DNA from: CAVYXA01 sp963846775
GTDB lineage: Bacteria; Verrucomicrobiota; Verrucomicrobiia; Chthoniobacterales; UBA10450
Length of the DNA stretch: 64,000 nucleotides
Assembly (NCBI GenBank): GCA_963846775.1
Contig: CAWJXB010000001.1
Span: forward strand, 186,001-250,000
Direction of reading: 5' to 3'
Shown in pieces: positions 1 through 7,068 of this stretch; the stretch's first letter is position 1; each line of letters begins with the position of its first letter. The notes below the pieces were generated by a model. The model did no database searches. It worked only from the letters and a program-made list of their open reading frames with translations, and had not been told where the DNA came from. The translations under genes were made by a program, and so were the position numbers.

Positions 1-1064
1 GGTTGAACTTTTTCTTCAACTCCGCGCAGGCGTTGCAACCACTCATCGATTCGGCCCAGCGACTCCCGGGCTTCTTCCATTCCTTCCCAGGTGAAATTGA
101 GCGGCACACGATAGTGCACCCGCATCAAGGCATAACGAATCTCGCGGCCGGCATAACCCTTGGCCAGAACATCAGGCAACGTATAAAAATTACCGAGCGA
201 CTTCGACATCTTCTGTCCGTCCACCAACAGATGGGCGCAATGCAGCCAGTAACGCACAAACTTTTTCCCGGTCGCCCCTTCACTCTGCGCGATCTCGGCT
301 TCGTGATGCGGGAAAATGTTGTCCACGCCGCCGCAATGAATGTCGATCTCGTCGCCGAGTAGCGCCGTCGCCATCGCGCTGCACTCGATGTGCCAACCGG
401 GCCGGCCCGGGCCCCACGGCGAATCCCATTTTACATCCCCGTCCTCGTCATCCCAGGCCTTCCACAGCGCGAAATCGCCAATGTGTTCCTTATCGTATTC
501 ATCGTGTTTTACCCGGCCAGTCTCCTGCAATTGGGTCAGATCGAAATGCGCCAGCTTGCCGTAATTGGGAAACTTGTTGATCCGGAAATAGACCGATTTG
601 TCTTCGGCTTGATAGGCCAGACCGCGCGAGACCAGCATACCGATCATTGCGATCATTCGGTTGATATAACGTTGCTCGGTCGCCGCCGGAAATTCGTCGG
701 CCCGCTTGATTCGCAACGTCTCGAGATCTTCGAAAAACGCCTGCTTAAACGGCTCGGTAAATTTTGCCAACGGAACCTTGGCCTCACGCGCGCCCCGAAT
801 CGTTTTATCGTCGACATCGGTCAGGTTCATTACGCGATGAACTTTGTATCCGCGCAGCTCCAGATGACGCTGGAGAAGATCTTCAAAAATGTAGGCCCGA
901 AAATTGCCGATGTGCGCCCGGCTGTACACGGTCGGGCCGCATGTGTAGATGTCGATCTGGTCCGCCGCTCGGACGGACTCGTCCTGTGGCGAGCGCGAAG
1001 CCGGATCGCGTGGGGCGAATTCCTCGAGCTGCCGGGAGTAGGTGTTAAAGAAGCGAAGTGCCAT
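1..1064 (-). CDS. cysS: Cysteinyl-tRNA synthetase, 3' end cut by the window
   Basis: Class I aminoacyl-tRNA synthetase that charges tRNA-Cys in the cytoplasm. The reverse strand reads open from an ATG at 1064 to the window edge, about 354 codons of a usual 460-500. Visible family marks are the N-terminal CGPTVYSRAHIGNFR block (zinc Cys plus the HIGH-like HIGN), GWHIECSAM with a further zinc Cys, and KMSKSLGN, the ATP-binding KMSKS loop. The C-terminal anticodon-binding part lies outside. The opposite-strand reading frames here are shadows. The start is preceded by an octad repeat, so any promoter is inside or beyond it. ispF lies upstream in the same orientation. Confidence 0.95.
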   Translation of the reverse strand, partial: MALRFFNTYSRQLEEFAPRDPASRSPQDESVRAADQIDIYTCGPTVYSRAHIGNFRAYIFEDLLQRHLELRGYKVHRVMNLTDVDDKTIRGAREAKVPLAKFTEPFKQAFFEDLETLRIKRADEFPAATEQRYINRMIAMIGMLVSRGLAYQAEDKSVYFRINKFPNYGKLAHFDLTQLQETGRVKHDEYDKEHIGDFALWKAWDDEDGDVKWDSPWGPGRPGWHIECSAMATALLGDEIDIHCGGVDNIFPHHEAEIAQSEGATGKKFVRYWLHCAHLLVDGQKMSKSLGNFYTLPDVLAKGYAGREIRYALMRVHYRVPLNFTWEGMEEARESLGRIDEWLQRLRGVEEKVQ

Positions 1065-1068
1065 ATTC

Positions 1069-1165
1069 AACGAATGGAGTTGTGGAGTAATGGAATGGTG
1101 GAGTGGTGGAAATGCCCACCTCCATCCCGGCATTACTCCAGCACTCCATTACTCCACCTCCACAC
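1069..1165. repeat. Inverted octad repeat array
   Basis: Left arm is a run of 8-nt units (TGGAGTTG, TGGAGTAA, TGGAATGG, TGGAGTGG). The right arm carries the complement (GCACTCCA, TTACTCCA). Together they can form a long imperfect hairpin between ispF and cysS. The right arm encodes the last residues of IspF (VASVEVE). Different unit, same architecture as the heptad arrays elsewhere in the window. Confidence 0.75.
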
Positions 1166-1625
1166 TCGCCACCGCCATTGCCGCGATGCCTTCGCCCCGT
1201 CCAATCGCGCCGAGCTGCTCGTTCGTAGTCGCCTTGATACTCAGGCGTGATTCCTCCAGCAAAATTGCCCTGGCAATTTTCTCCTGCATCGCTGGAATAT
1301 ACGGCGCGATTCTTGGCGCTTCAGCAATCAACGTTGCATCGACGTTGATTGGCCGCGCCTTGCGTTTCGTTAGGAGTGCCGCGACGCGACGCAAAATATC
1401 AAGACTGCTCATATTGCGAAACGACTCGTCCGTGTTCGGAAAATGCTGGCCGATGTCGCCGGCGCCGATCGCACCGAGCAACGCATCCGCGATCGCGTGC
1501 GAGAGAACGTCTGCGTCCGAATGACCTTCCAGGCCGCGTGTGTGTGCGATCTCCACGCCGCCAAGAATCAGTTTTCGCCCTTCGACGAGGCGGTGAATGT
1601 CGTAGCCGATGCCGGTGCGAATCAT
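1149..1625 (-). CDS. ispF: 2-C-methyl-D-erythritol 2,4-cyclodiphosphate synthase
   Basis: Catalyses the cyclisation step of the MEP isoprenoid pathway, forming ME-cPP with release of CMP in a homotrimer. The 158-residue product is full length. It shows the family start GIGYDIHRL, whose Asp and His are metal ligands, then GGVEI, GHSDADVLSHAIADALLGA with the metal-binding His, and near the C-terminus IKATTNEQLGAIGRGEGIA. The ATG at 1625 is adjacent to a heptad repeat array. The last codons run into the octad repeat, so the C-terminal tail may be partly repeat-derived. It stands alone rather than fused to ispD. Confidence 0.96.
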   Translation of the reverse strand: MIRTGIGYDIHRLVEGRKLILGGVEIAHTRGLEGHSDADVLSHAIADALLGAIGAGDIGQHFPNTDESFRNMSSLDILRRVAALLTKRKARPINVDATLIAEAPRIAPYIPAMQEKIARAILLEESRLSIKATTNEQLGAIGRGEGIAAMAVASVEVE

Positions 1626-1755
1626 GATGACGAATGACGAACGACGAATGACGAATCAACGACAAATGACGAATGACGAAAAGCGTTGAGCACATTTTGT
1701 TTTCGTGCTTCGTGCTTCGTCATTCCTTCGTCATTCGTCACTGGGGATTGGTCAT
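1626..1755. repeat. Inverted heptad array, AATGACG type
   Basis: The left arm (1626-1680) is built from AATGACG-like 7-nt units. The right arm (about 1697-1755) carries the complementary CGTCATT units. It separates suhB from ispF, and a near twin lies at 62404-62540. No ORF in it looks real. Confidence 0.8.
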
Positions 1756-2502
1756 TCACAATTTCAAGTCGATCAAACCGTTCGTGGCCACGATGCTATA
1801 TTTCTCTTTCAGATCCTTGCGCGGCCGGAGATCAACTTTTCCGCCAGCGGTCTCGATCAAGAGCCAGCCGGCGGCGATGTCCCATAGACTGATGCCGCGT
1901 TCGATGTATGCGTCGAAGCGCCCGCACGCGACATAAGCCATATCGAGTGCGGCGCTGCCGAGCACGCGACATTTGCGGACGCGATGCACCATCTCATCGA
2001 GCAACGGAAGGTTGGCATCGATCATCTCGCCTGTTTTTGATAGGCCGACGGAGATGACCGCTTCGGCCAGCTGGACCCGCTCGCTCACACGAAACGGATG
2101 GCCGTTCAGCCGCGGCGTTTCTCCCTTTTGCCCGCACCACATTTCGTCACGCATCGGATCGTAAATCACGCCGACGATGATCTCGCCCTGAAAACGAAAC
2201 GCGATCGAGACGCAAAAGTGCGGGATGCCGTAAAAATAATTCACCGTTCCATCGAGCGGATCGACCACCCATTGATGCTCGGTTAACGACTCGCCCACAA
2301 CTCCTTCTTCGCCGTAAAGGGCATGATGCGGAAATTGGTTTAGCAGCAATCGCGTGATGAGATCCTGCGTTCGAACATCGATCTCGAGCTTGATGTCGTG
2401 GGCCTCGGCCGCATTCACCCGGAGCGGATGTTGAAAATGCTTCCGAAGCAATTCGCCGGCGGCGCGTGCCGCCCGTTCGGCTGCATCGAGGTAATGCTTC
2501 AT
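1756..2502 (-). CDS. suhB: Inositol monophosphatase family protein
   Basis: Mg-dependent, Li-sensitive phosphatase fold acting on inositol-1-phosphate or related sugar or nucleotide phosphates; the exact substrate cannot be read from sequence. The 248-residue product has the family marks in order: GEEGVVGES (metal Glu), WVVDPLDGTVNYFYGIPHF (the DPLDGT metal site) and WDIAAGWLLIETAGG (second signature). The start is taken at the ATG at 2502 (MKHYLDAAER) because the 18 residues upstream in the same frame do not look like protein and enter a terminator. Stop is beside a heptad repeat. The symbol follows the closest E. coli relative. Confidence 0.9.
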   Translation of the reverse strand: MKHYLDAAERAARAAGELLRKHFQHPLRVNAAEAHDIKLEIDVRTQDLITRLLLNQFPHHALYGEEGVVGESLTEHQWVVDPLDGTVNYFYGIPHFCVSIAFRFQGEIIVGVIYDPMRDEMWCGQKGETPRLNGHPFRVSERVQLAEAVISVGLSKTGEMIDANLPLLDEMVHRVRKCRVLGSAALDMAYVACGRFDAYIERGISLWDIAAGWLLIETAGGKVDLRPRKDLKEKYSIVATNGLIDLKL

Positions 2503-2553
2503 CGGATTCAGAATAGCCGCTCCTCTCAGCCGCTCAACTTCTCCTCTCGGGTA

Positions 2554-2590
2554 CAAAAAACCGGGAGGAAAAATGAATTCTCCTCCCGGG
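2554..2590 (-). terminator. Rho-independent terminator of the Lys/Ala peptide gene
   Basis: On the minus strand a 9-bp stem (CCGGGAGGA paired with TCCTCCCGG, 2561-2569 and 2581-2589) is followed by six T residues. It lies about 60 nt downstream of the small peptide gene and upstream of suhB, so the peptide transcript would end here. Confidence 0.8.
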
Positions 2591-2649
2591 TTGAAGTTAG
2601 GTTGGTGAACTCCGACAGAAATTTCGGAGCCGTTCCGAAGCGTTGGGCG

Positions 2650-2703
2650 TTAGTGCCTCTTTTTCTTCGCTGCTTTTTTCTTTGCTGCTTTTTTCTTAGC
2701 CAT
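2650..2703 (-). CDS. 17-residue Lys/Ala-rich mini-protein
   Basis: A very short ORF encoding MAKKKAAKKKAAKKKRH, ten lysines and one arginine out of 17 residues. The composition resembles the lysine-rich tails of histone-H1-like bacterial proteins, so nucleic-acid or membrane binding is possible but unproven. Signs that it is real: a strong Shine-Dalgarno run (AAGGGGGG) ends nine bases before the ATG, and a canonical rho-independent terminator follows. Two near-identical AAAKKK units suggest repeat expansion. An upstream TTTGACA (around 2806) might be a -35 box. It is too short for ordinary gene callers. Confidence 0.6.
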   Translation of the reverse strand: MAKKKAAKKKAAKKKRH

Positions 2704-2765
2704 CGACTACTTCCCCCCTTTCAATCCGCAGTCGCGGAAAATTTGTGAAGAGTTGGGAATGACTG

Positions 2766-2788
2766 ACTTCACTTTCATCGAGTGAAGT
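2766..2788. other. Perfect 8-bp hairpin between coaB and the mini-protein gene
   Basis: ACTTCACT (2766-2773) and AGTGAAGT (2781-2788) flank a 7-nt loop. There is no T-run on the minus strand side, so it is either a weak terminator for coaB or an operator for the mini-protein gene. Confidence 0.4.
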
Positions 2789-2793
2789 AATCA

Positions 2794-3438
2794 TCACATT
2801 TTTTTTGTCAAACGTTTTTCGCACGAATTTAAAAAAAGTTTCACCAGCTCGCGTGCGATACTTTTTTTCGGCGCGCGCGAAATTTTTTGCTGTTCGCCGG
2901 TTCGAGAGAAAATCGTCACTTCATTTTCGTCGCTGTCGATTCCAGTGAGCACATTGTTTGCCACAATCAAATCGCAATTCTTCTCGCGCAGTTTTTTTTG
3001 GGCGTATTCTTCGAGGTTGTTCGTCTCCGCCGCGAAGCCAACGAGGAGAAATTGTCGATCTGGTTTGGCCGCCGACGCCAGAATGTCGCGCGTGGGAATC
3101 AACTCGAGCGAGAGCGGGGCATGGCGTTTCTTAATTTTCTGCGGCGAAACTTTCGCGGGCTTGTAATCAGCCACCGCGGCGCACATCACGAGAACGTCGC
3201 AGCCGTGCAAATGGTCATGAACGGCATCGTGCATCTCGTCGCTGCTCAGGATCGAGATCACTTTCGCGCCAGGCGGCGGATTGAGATCCACCGGCCCGGA
3301 AATCAAAAGCACGTCATGTCCGCTTTCGAGGGCCGCCTCGGCGATGGCATATCCCATTTTGCCGGACGAACGGTTGCTGAGATAACGAACCGGATCGAGC
3401 GGCTCGCGCGTCGGGCCAGCCGTGATAACAAAATTCAC
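2794..3438 (-). CDS. coaB: Phosphopantothenate-cysteine ligase (stand-alone CoaB)
   Basis: Joins cysteine to 4'-phosphopantothenate in coenzyme A synthesis. The 214-residue product begins FVITAGPTREPLDPVRYLSNRSSGKMG, the CoaB nucleotide-binding start, and continues with VMCAAVADYKP and LLVGFAAET blocks. In most bacteria CoaB is the C-terminal half of a CoaBC fusion; here it is a separate gene. The GTG start overlaps the coaC stop by four bases (GTGA), implying translational coupling that keeps the two halves stoichiometric. A copy of the GATCGACAAT word lies inside at 3051-3060. Confidence 0.93.
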   Translation of the reverse strand: MNFVITAGPTREPLDPVRYLSNRSSGKMGYAIAEAALESGHDVLLISGPVDLNPPPGAKVISILSSDEMHDAVHDHLHGCDVLVMCAAVADYKPAKVSPQKIKKRHAPLSLELIPTRDILASAAKPDRQFLLVGFAAETNNLEEYAQKKLREKNCDLIVANNVLTGIDSDENEVTIFSRTGEQQKISRAPKKSIARELVKLFLNSCEKRLTKKM

Positions 3439-4052
3439 GCGATTAGATTTTTCTGGCTCGCCAGCATGAACTCCGTCCGAAACGCGATCTCATCCACTTT
3501 CCACAATCGCCCGACGCCTTCGTAGCCGCACGCGAGCATTCCTTCTTCCGGTCCAATAAATTCCACGCCGCGCCCTTTCAATTTCTGGACATTCTCCTGT
3601 GTCGCGCGGTGCTCCCACATTTTTCCGTTCATCGCCGAAGCGATCAGAATCGGCGCGCGCGTGGCCAGCGCGATGGCGGCGAGCGGATGACCGGCGAAAC
3701 CACTCGCCAGCTCGGCGATAATGTGAGCTGTCGCCGGTGCAATCACGAGCAAGTTCGCGCGATCGGCCAGCTCGATATGACCCGGCCGCCAGTTTTCCTT
3801 TTCGTCGTAGAAACTCGTCATTACCGGATTCTTCGAAAGCGTTTGCAGCGTGAGGGGCGTGATGAACTCGGTCGCGTCCTTCGTCATCACTACGAAAACG
3901 TCGTGCCCTTGCTTAACGAGCAAGCTGGTGAGCTCGGCGGATTTGTAGGCGGCAATCGAACCGGTCACGCCGAGAACAATGCAGGCCGGATTGCGGGTCC
4001 GAGCCTGACGGGCGACTTTCGAAAGCGGAGGTTTCTTCTTCAAGATCGACAA
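3435..4052 (-). CDS. coaC: Phosphopantothenoylcysteine decarboxylase (stand-alone CoaC)
   Basis: FMN-dependent decarboxylation of phosphopantothenoylcysteine in CoA synthesis. The 205-residue flavoprotein shows LGVTGSIAAYKSAELTSLL, then HIELADRANLLVIAPATAHIIAE (catalytic His and flavin contacts), APILIASAMNGKMW and MLACGYEGVGRL, whose Cys is the active-site acid. The only plausible start is a TTG at 4052, one base after the gmk stop. That TTG sits inside an AAGATCGACAAT word (4042-4053). The N-terminus carries a basic extension of about 24 residues before the flavodoxin-like core. Confidence 0.93.
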   Translation of the reverse strand: MSILKKKPPLSKVARQARTRNPACIVLGVTGSIAAYKSAELTSLLVKQGHDVFVVMTKDATEFITPLTLQTLSKNPVMTSFYDEKENWRPGHIELADRANLLVIAPATAHIIAELASGFAGHPLAAIALATRAPILIASAMNGKMWEHRATQENVQKLKGRGVEFIGPEEGMLACGYEGVGRLWKVDEIAFRTEFMLASQKNLIA

Positions 4053-4053
4053 T

Positions 4054-4665
4054 TCAGTCTTGGATTAAGCGGCGGCTCAAATAGCTCTCGGCTGCCATGA
4101 TTTGTCTGAACTTCTGCAAATCTTCCTCCATCGAGCGGCTGATAATGGTATAGCGATATTCGCGCCAACGCTCCATTTCGCGCGCGCCGTTCTTGAGCCG
4201 GCGTTCAATTTGTTCGTCCGTCTCGGTTCCGCGCTTGCGCAAGCGCCGGCGCAGTTCGTCCAAATTCGGCGGCATAATGAAGATATCGACCAACGCGCCG
4301 CCGATAAACGGATCATTGCAATCGCGAATGGCAGCGGCGCCCTGCGTGTCGATGTCGATCAAAACATCGGTGCCGCTTCTTAAATTCGTCACCACCGGTT
4401 CGCGCAGCGTTCCATAAAAATCGCCGTGGACCTGCGCGTGCTCCAAAAAATCGCCTCCATCTATGCGCGCGCAAAATTCGGTCTGCGACAGAAATTGATA
4501 ATCCTGGCCGTTGATCTCACCGCTGCGCGGAGCCCGCGTTGTGCACGAGACCGAGTAAAAAACGTTCGGCGTTTTGCGAATCGCTTCCACCAGCGTGGTT
4601 TTGCCCGCCCCCGAAGGCGCGGAGACAACGAAGAGAATTCCGGAGCGCGAAAATTGGTTACTCAA
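4054..4665 (-). CDS. gmk: Guanylate kinase
   Basis: Phosphorylates GMP to GDP. The product is 203 residues, the usual length, if started at the TTG at 4665. That start overlaps the yicC stop (TTGAGTAA) and places the P-loop SAPSGAGKTTL about ten residues in. The longer upstream reading frame lies wholly within yicC and is rejected. GMP-binding YSVSCTTRAPRSGEINGQDY, then GDFLEHAQVHGDFYGT and VLIDIDTQGA, are present. The gene lies in a tight yicC-gmk-coaC-coaB series; in many bacteria rpoZ sits between gmk and coaBC, but no omega gene is seen. Confidence 0.94.
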   Translation of the reverse strand: MSNQFSRSGILFVVSAPSGAGKTTLVEAIRKTPNVFYSVSCTTRAPRSGEINGQDYQFLSQTEFCARIDGGDFLEHAQVHGDFYGTLREPVVTNLRSGTDVLIDIDTQGAAAIRDCNDPFIGGALVDIFIMPPNLDELRRRLRKRGTETDEQIERRLKNGAREMERWREYRYTIISRSMEEDLQKFRQIMAAESYLSRRLIQD

Positions 4666-5533
4666 GGTTTTGAACTTGTTCGCGAATCTTTTCCAGCTCG
4701 GCTTTGCAAGCAACGACGCGCTGCGAGATGACCGCGTCATTCGCCTTCGCGCCGAGGGTATTGAGCTCCCGAAAGATCTCCTGAGTGATGAATTCGAGCG
4801 TGCGGCCAACCGGTTCGTTCCGGCGGAGATGATGAGCGAATTGCGCGAGATGACTTTCCAGTCGGGTCAATTCCTCCGAGACATCGGAGCGATCGGCAAA
4901 AAAGGATATTTCTTTGAGCAAACGCTCGTCCGTCGCGGCAATCGGCAGCCCGGCTTTTTGAATGCGATCCAGCAGGGCTTCGCGATATTTTTTCACCACA
5001 TCGGGATGCAGTACGCGAACATCCTTGAGATTTTTTCGGATCGCCTTGAGCCGATGAATCAAATCCTTGGCCAGATGTTTGCCCTCGCGTTCGCGCATCT
5101 TGATTAAGTCGGCCAGGGCGATGTGCAACGCCCGATCGACCGCGGGCCAAGCTTCCTCGGCACTAAGCGATTGCTCCGGCACGCGCATCACGCCGGGCGC
5201 TTGCAAGACGGTGTTGATTGTAATTTCCCCCGGCGCGTTGAGCTCCTTTTGCAAAGCGCGCATCGCCTCGTGATAAGAGCGGGCCAATTCGGTATCGAGT
5301 GCGAGATTGCGCACGCCGTTGACGCCAGTGTGAAAACTAACGATCACGTTCGTGCGGCCGCGCGAAATGTCTTCATTGATCGCCTGACGAATCCGCGGTT
5401 CCAGCTCAGCCAAGTCGCGCGGCAGATTGACCACGATGTCGCTCTGCTTCCGGTTCACGGAATTCAGCTCGACGCTGAACTTCGCGCCCCGCACGTCCGC
5501 CTCGCCGCGGCCATAACCGGTCATGCTTCGCAT
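4658..5533 (-). CDS. yicC: YicC/YloC family endoribonuclease
   Basis: Cytoplasmic RNA-cleaving protein of the YicC family, conserved upstream of gmk in many bacteria. The 291-residue product has the diagnostic N-terminus RSMTGYGRGEA, the VELNSVNRKQSDI block, LEPRIRQAINEDISRGRTNV, and a C-terminal EISFFADRSDVSEELTRLESHL region containing the conserved Asp/Glu cluster. Length is typical. It is the first gene of the run to coaB and overlaps gmk by eight bases. ATG at 5533 is used; a second ATG three codons in is equally possible. Confidence 0.92.
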   Translation of the reverse strand: MRSMTGYGRGEADVRGAKFSVELNSVNRKQSDIVVNLPRDLAELEPRIRQAINEDISRGRTNVIVSFHTGVNGVRNLALDTELARSYHEAMRALQKELNAPGEITINTVLQAPGVMRVPEQSLSAEEAWPAVDRALHIALADLIKMREREGKHLAKDLIHRLKAIRKNLKDVRVLHPDVVKKYREALLDRIQKAGLPIAATDERLLKEISFFADRSDVSEELTRLESHLAQFAHHLRRNEPVGRTLEFITQEIFRELNTLGAKANDAVISQRVVACKAELEKIREQVQNLE

Positions 5534-5629
5534 AGTCGCTGCAATTGGTTATCGCAGAGAAACGCACATCGTTCAACGTCCAACCGTGCCGTCGTTGAAA
5601 ACGAGAGCGTCCTCGATTATGCACGCCCG

Positions 5630-5945
5630 TGAACGATTGGGAGCGTGAGCTTGTCGCCACAATCATCTTCGGCATCACGTATCTGCTCATCAGCGGAAGG
5701 CAGATCTGGTCGCCGGGAAATGGATCGTCCACCTTGCCCAGCCGGACTTGATGTGGCAGGTGCTCGCTTTATCGACCACGTTCGCCGGCAACCTAACGAT
5801 TGTCGGCTCGGTCGCGAACATGATTGTCGTCGAATCCGTGCGCGACCATTTGGAGGTCGGTTTCTGGGATTACGCTCGGTTTGGCATCCCGATCACGATT
5901 CTCACGACTGTGGCCGGCGTTTGGCTGTTGCTCGTTTTGCACTAA
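5630..5945 (+). pseudogene. Remnant of an ArsB/NhaD-like anion permease with an internal deletion
   Basis: The first segment, starting with GTG at 5630, reads VNDWERELVATIIFGITYLL, like the first membrane span of the ion-transporter superfamily members related to ArsB/SLC13. After about 25 codons the sequence switches frame near 5695-5705 to a segment ending MWQVLALSTTFAGNLTIVGS, then VANMIVVES and a final hydrophobic span. That second part is the family's C-terminus. The roughly 300 residues between are missing. The 3' end overlaps mutY by 44 bases on the opposite strand. It has clearly decayed, since no continuous reading frame joins the parts. Confidence 0.7.
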
Positions 5946-6963
5946 CAAGATCGACAATCGCCCGCCGATGAGGCGAGGGGATTGGAATTGAATCGAGCGC
6001 ACGGACCGAGAACCAGCGTTGCGAGCGATTGTCGATCTTCGCGCAGTTGCGAGCGAAGACCCGCAGCCGGATGCGATGATTCGTAAACGGAAACGCCGCC
6101 TCATGAATCAGCCGCCCCTGCGGACCTGACTGCTTTAAGCAGTCAGCATCGAGTGGGGGCAGAATCCACATGCCACGCCAGCGAGTGCGCGATTGTTCCA
6201 GCAAGATCTTCTTGCGCCGGATGACCAATGCGTGGTTCTCGATCCGTTTTTTCAATACCGAACGAGCTTTCTTGATCGGGAGAACGTCGGGATTCGCAGC
6301 GCCACAAAATCTTTCGACTGGGCAAATCCCGCATTTTGGTTGGCGAGGTAAACAAACGAGCGCGCCAAGATCAAGAAGAGCGGAATTGAAATCGGCTGCC
6401 TTGTGTTTTGGAATCAATTCGACCGCGTGTTGCCAAAGGCGTTTCTGACCGGCCGCGGAATCGATTGGAATTCGCAGATCGAACAGCCGTGCCAAAACAC
6501 GGGCGGTGTTTGCTTCGACAATTGGAACAGGTTGGTCAAAAGCGAAGCTGACGACGGCATGGGCCGTGTATTTCCCGACACCGGGGAGACGACGCAGCTG
6601 ATCCGTGTCGAGCGGGAAAATCCCGTGATGTCGATCCTGGACGATTTTCGCTGTCGCGTGGAGATTTTGGGCGCGTGCGTAGTAACCGAGGCCTTGCCAG
6701 GCATGCAGGACGTCGTTTTCTGACGCGGCGGCCAGCGCCGTGAAATGCGGGAAACGCCGAAGCCAGCGCTCGTAATACGGAACTACAGCCGCGACTTGCG
6801 TCTGCTGAAGCATAAACTCGGAAACCAGGACAGCATAAGGATCGCGCGTCCGGCGCCATGGAAGATCGCGCCCGTGTCGGCGATACCAGCGCAAGAGGGA
6901 GCGCTGGAAGGCGCGGATTGTTTTCGGTGTAGCAATGGGTCTCAGCAAACGCTCAACGTCCAA
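5902..6963 (-). CDS. mutY: A/G-specific adenine DNA glycosylase
   Basis: Removes adenine mispaired with 8-oxoguanine. About 350 residues: helix-hairpin-helix core with the catalytic Glu in VSEFMLQQTQV, the hairpin LPGVGKYTAHAV, a C-X6-C-X2-C-X5-C iron-sulfur loop (CLPRQPKCGICPVERFC), and a C-terminal MutT-like domain. The conserved Asp that stabilises the transition state (E. coli D138, LDGNVKRV) is replaced by Glu here (VEANTARV). The TTG at 6963 starts inside a heptad repeat, so true translation may begin at the TTG at 6948. A 15-bp inverted pair of AAGATCGACAATCGC lies at 5947-5961 and 6025-6039. Confidence 0.93.
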   Translation of the reverse strand: MDVERLLRPIATPKTIRAFQRSLLRWYRRHGRDLPWRRTRDPYAVLVSEFMLQQTQVAAVVPYYERWLRRFPHFTALAAASENDVLHAWQGLGYYARAQNLHATAKIVQDRHHGIFPLDTDQLRRLPGVGKYTAHAVVSFAFDQPVPIVEANTARVLARLFDLRIPIDSAAGQKRLWQHAVELIPKHKAADFNSALLDLGALVCLPRQPKCGICPVERFCGAANPDVLPIKKARSVLKKRIENHALVIRRKKILLEQSRTRWRGMWILPPLDADCLKQSGPQGRLIHEAAFPFTNHRIRLRVFARNCAKIDNRSQRWFSVRALDSIPIPSPHRRAIVDLVSAKRATAKRRPQS

Positions 6964-7060
6964 CGCTCAACCTCCAACGTCCAATTCAGAGTTGAGCGTT
7001 GGGCGCCCGCCGCGCTGCAGGCTTGCCGAAGGCAGGTTGAGCGTTGAGCGTTGGATGTTT
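6948..7060. repeat. Inverted heptad element, AACGTCC type
   Basis: Left arm is five heptads (AACGCTC, AACGTCC, AACGCTC, AACCTCC, AACGTCC; 6948-6982) closed by AATTCAGA. The right arm has GAGCGTT units at about 6993 and 7037-7056. The middle holds a GC-rich segment beginning TTGGGCGCCCGCCGCG that is shared with the copy at 42065. It sits between the divergent mutY and rnhC genes. Confidence 0.8.
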
Positions 7061-7068
7061 TCTGAAAA

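Noticed and set aside
3..1250. Plus-strand ORFs over the first kilobase
   Set aside because: They are the complement of cysS, whose motifs (HIGN, KMSKS, zinc Cys) are clear on the minus strand.
4666..4809. N-terminal extension of guanylate kinase
   Set aside because: It lies wholly inside yicC in another frame and lacks protein character; the TTG at 4665 gives normal Gmk length.
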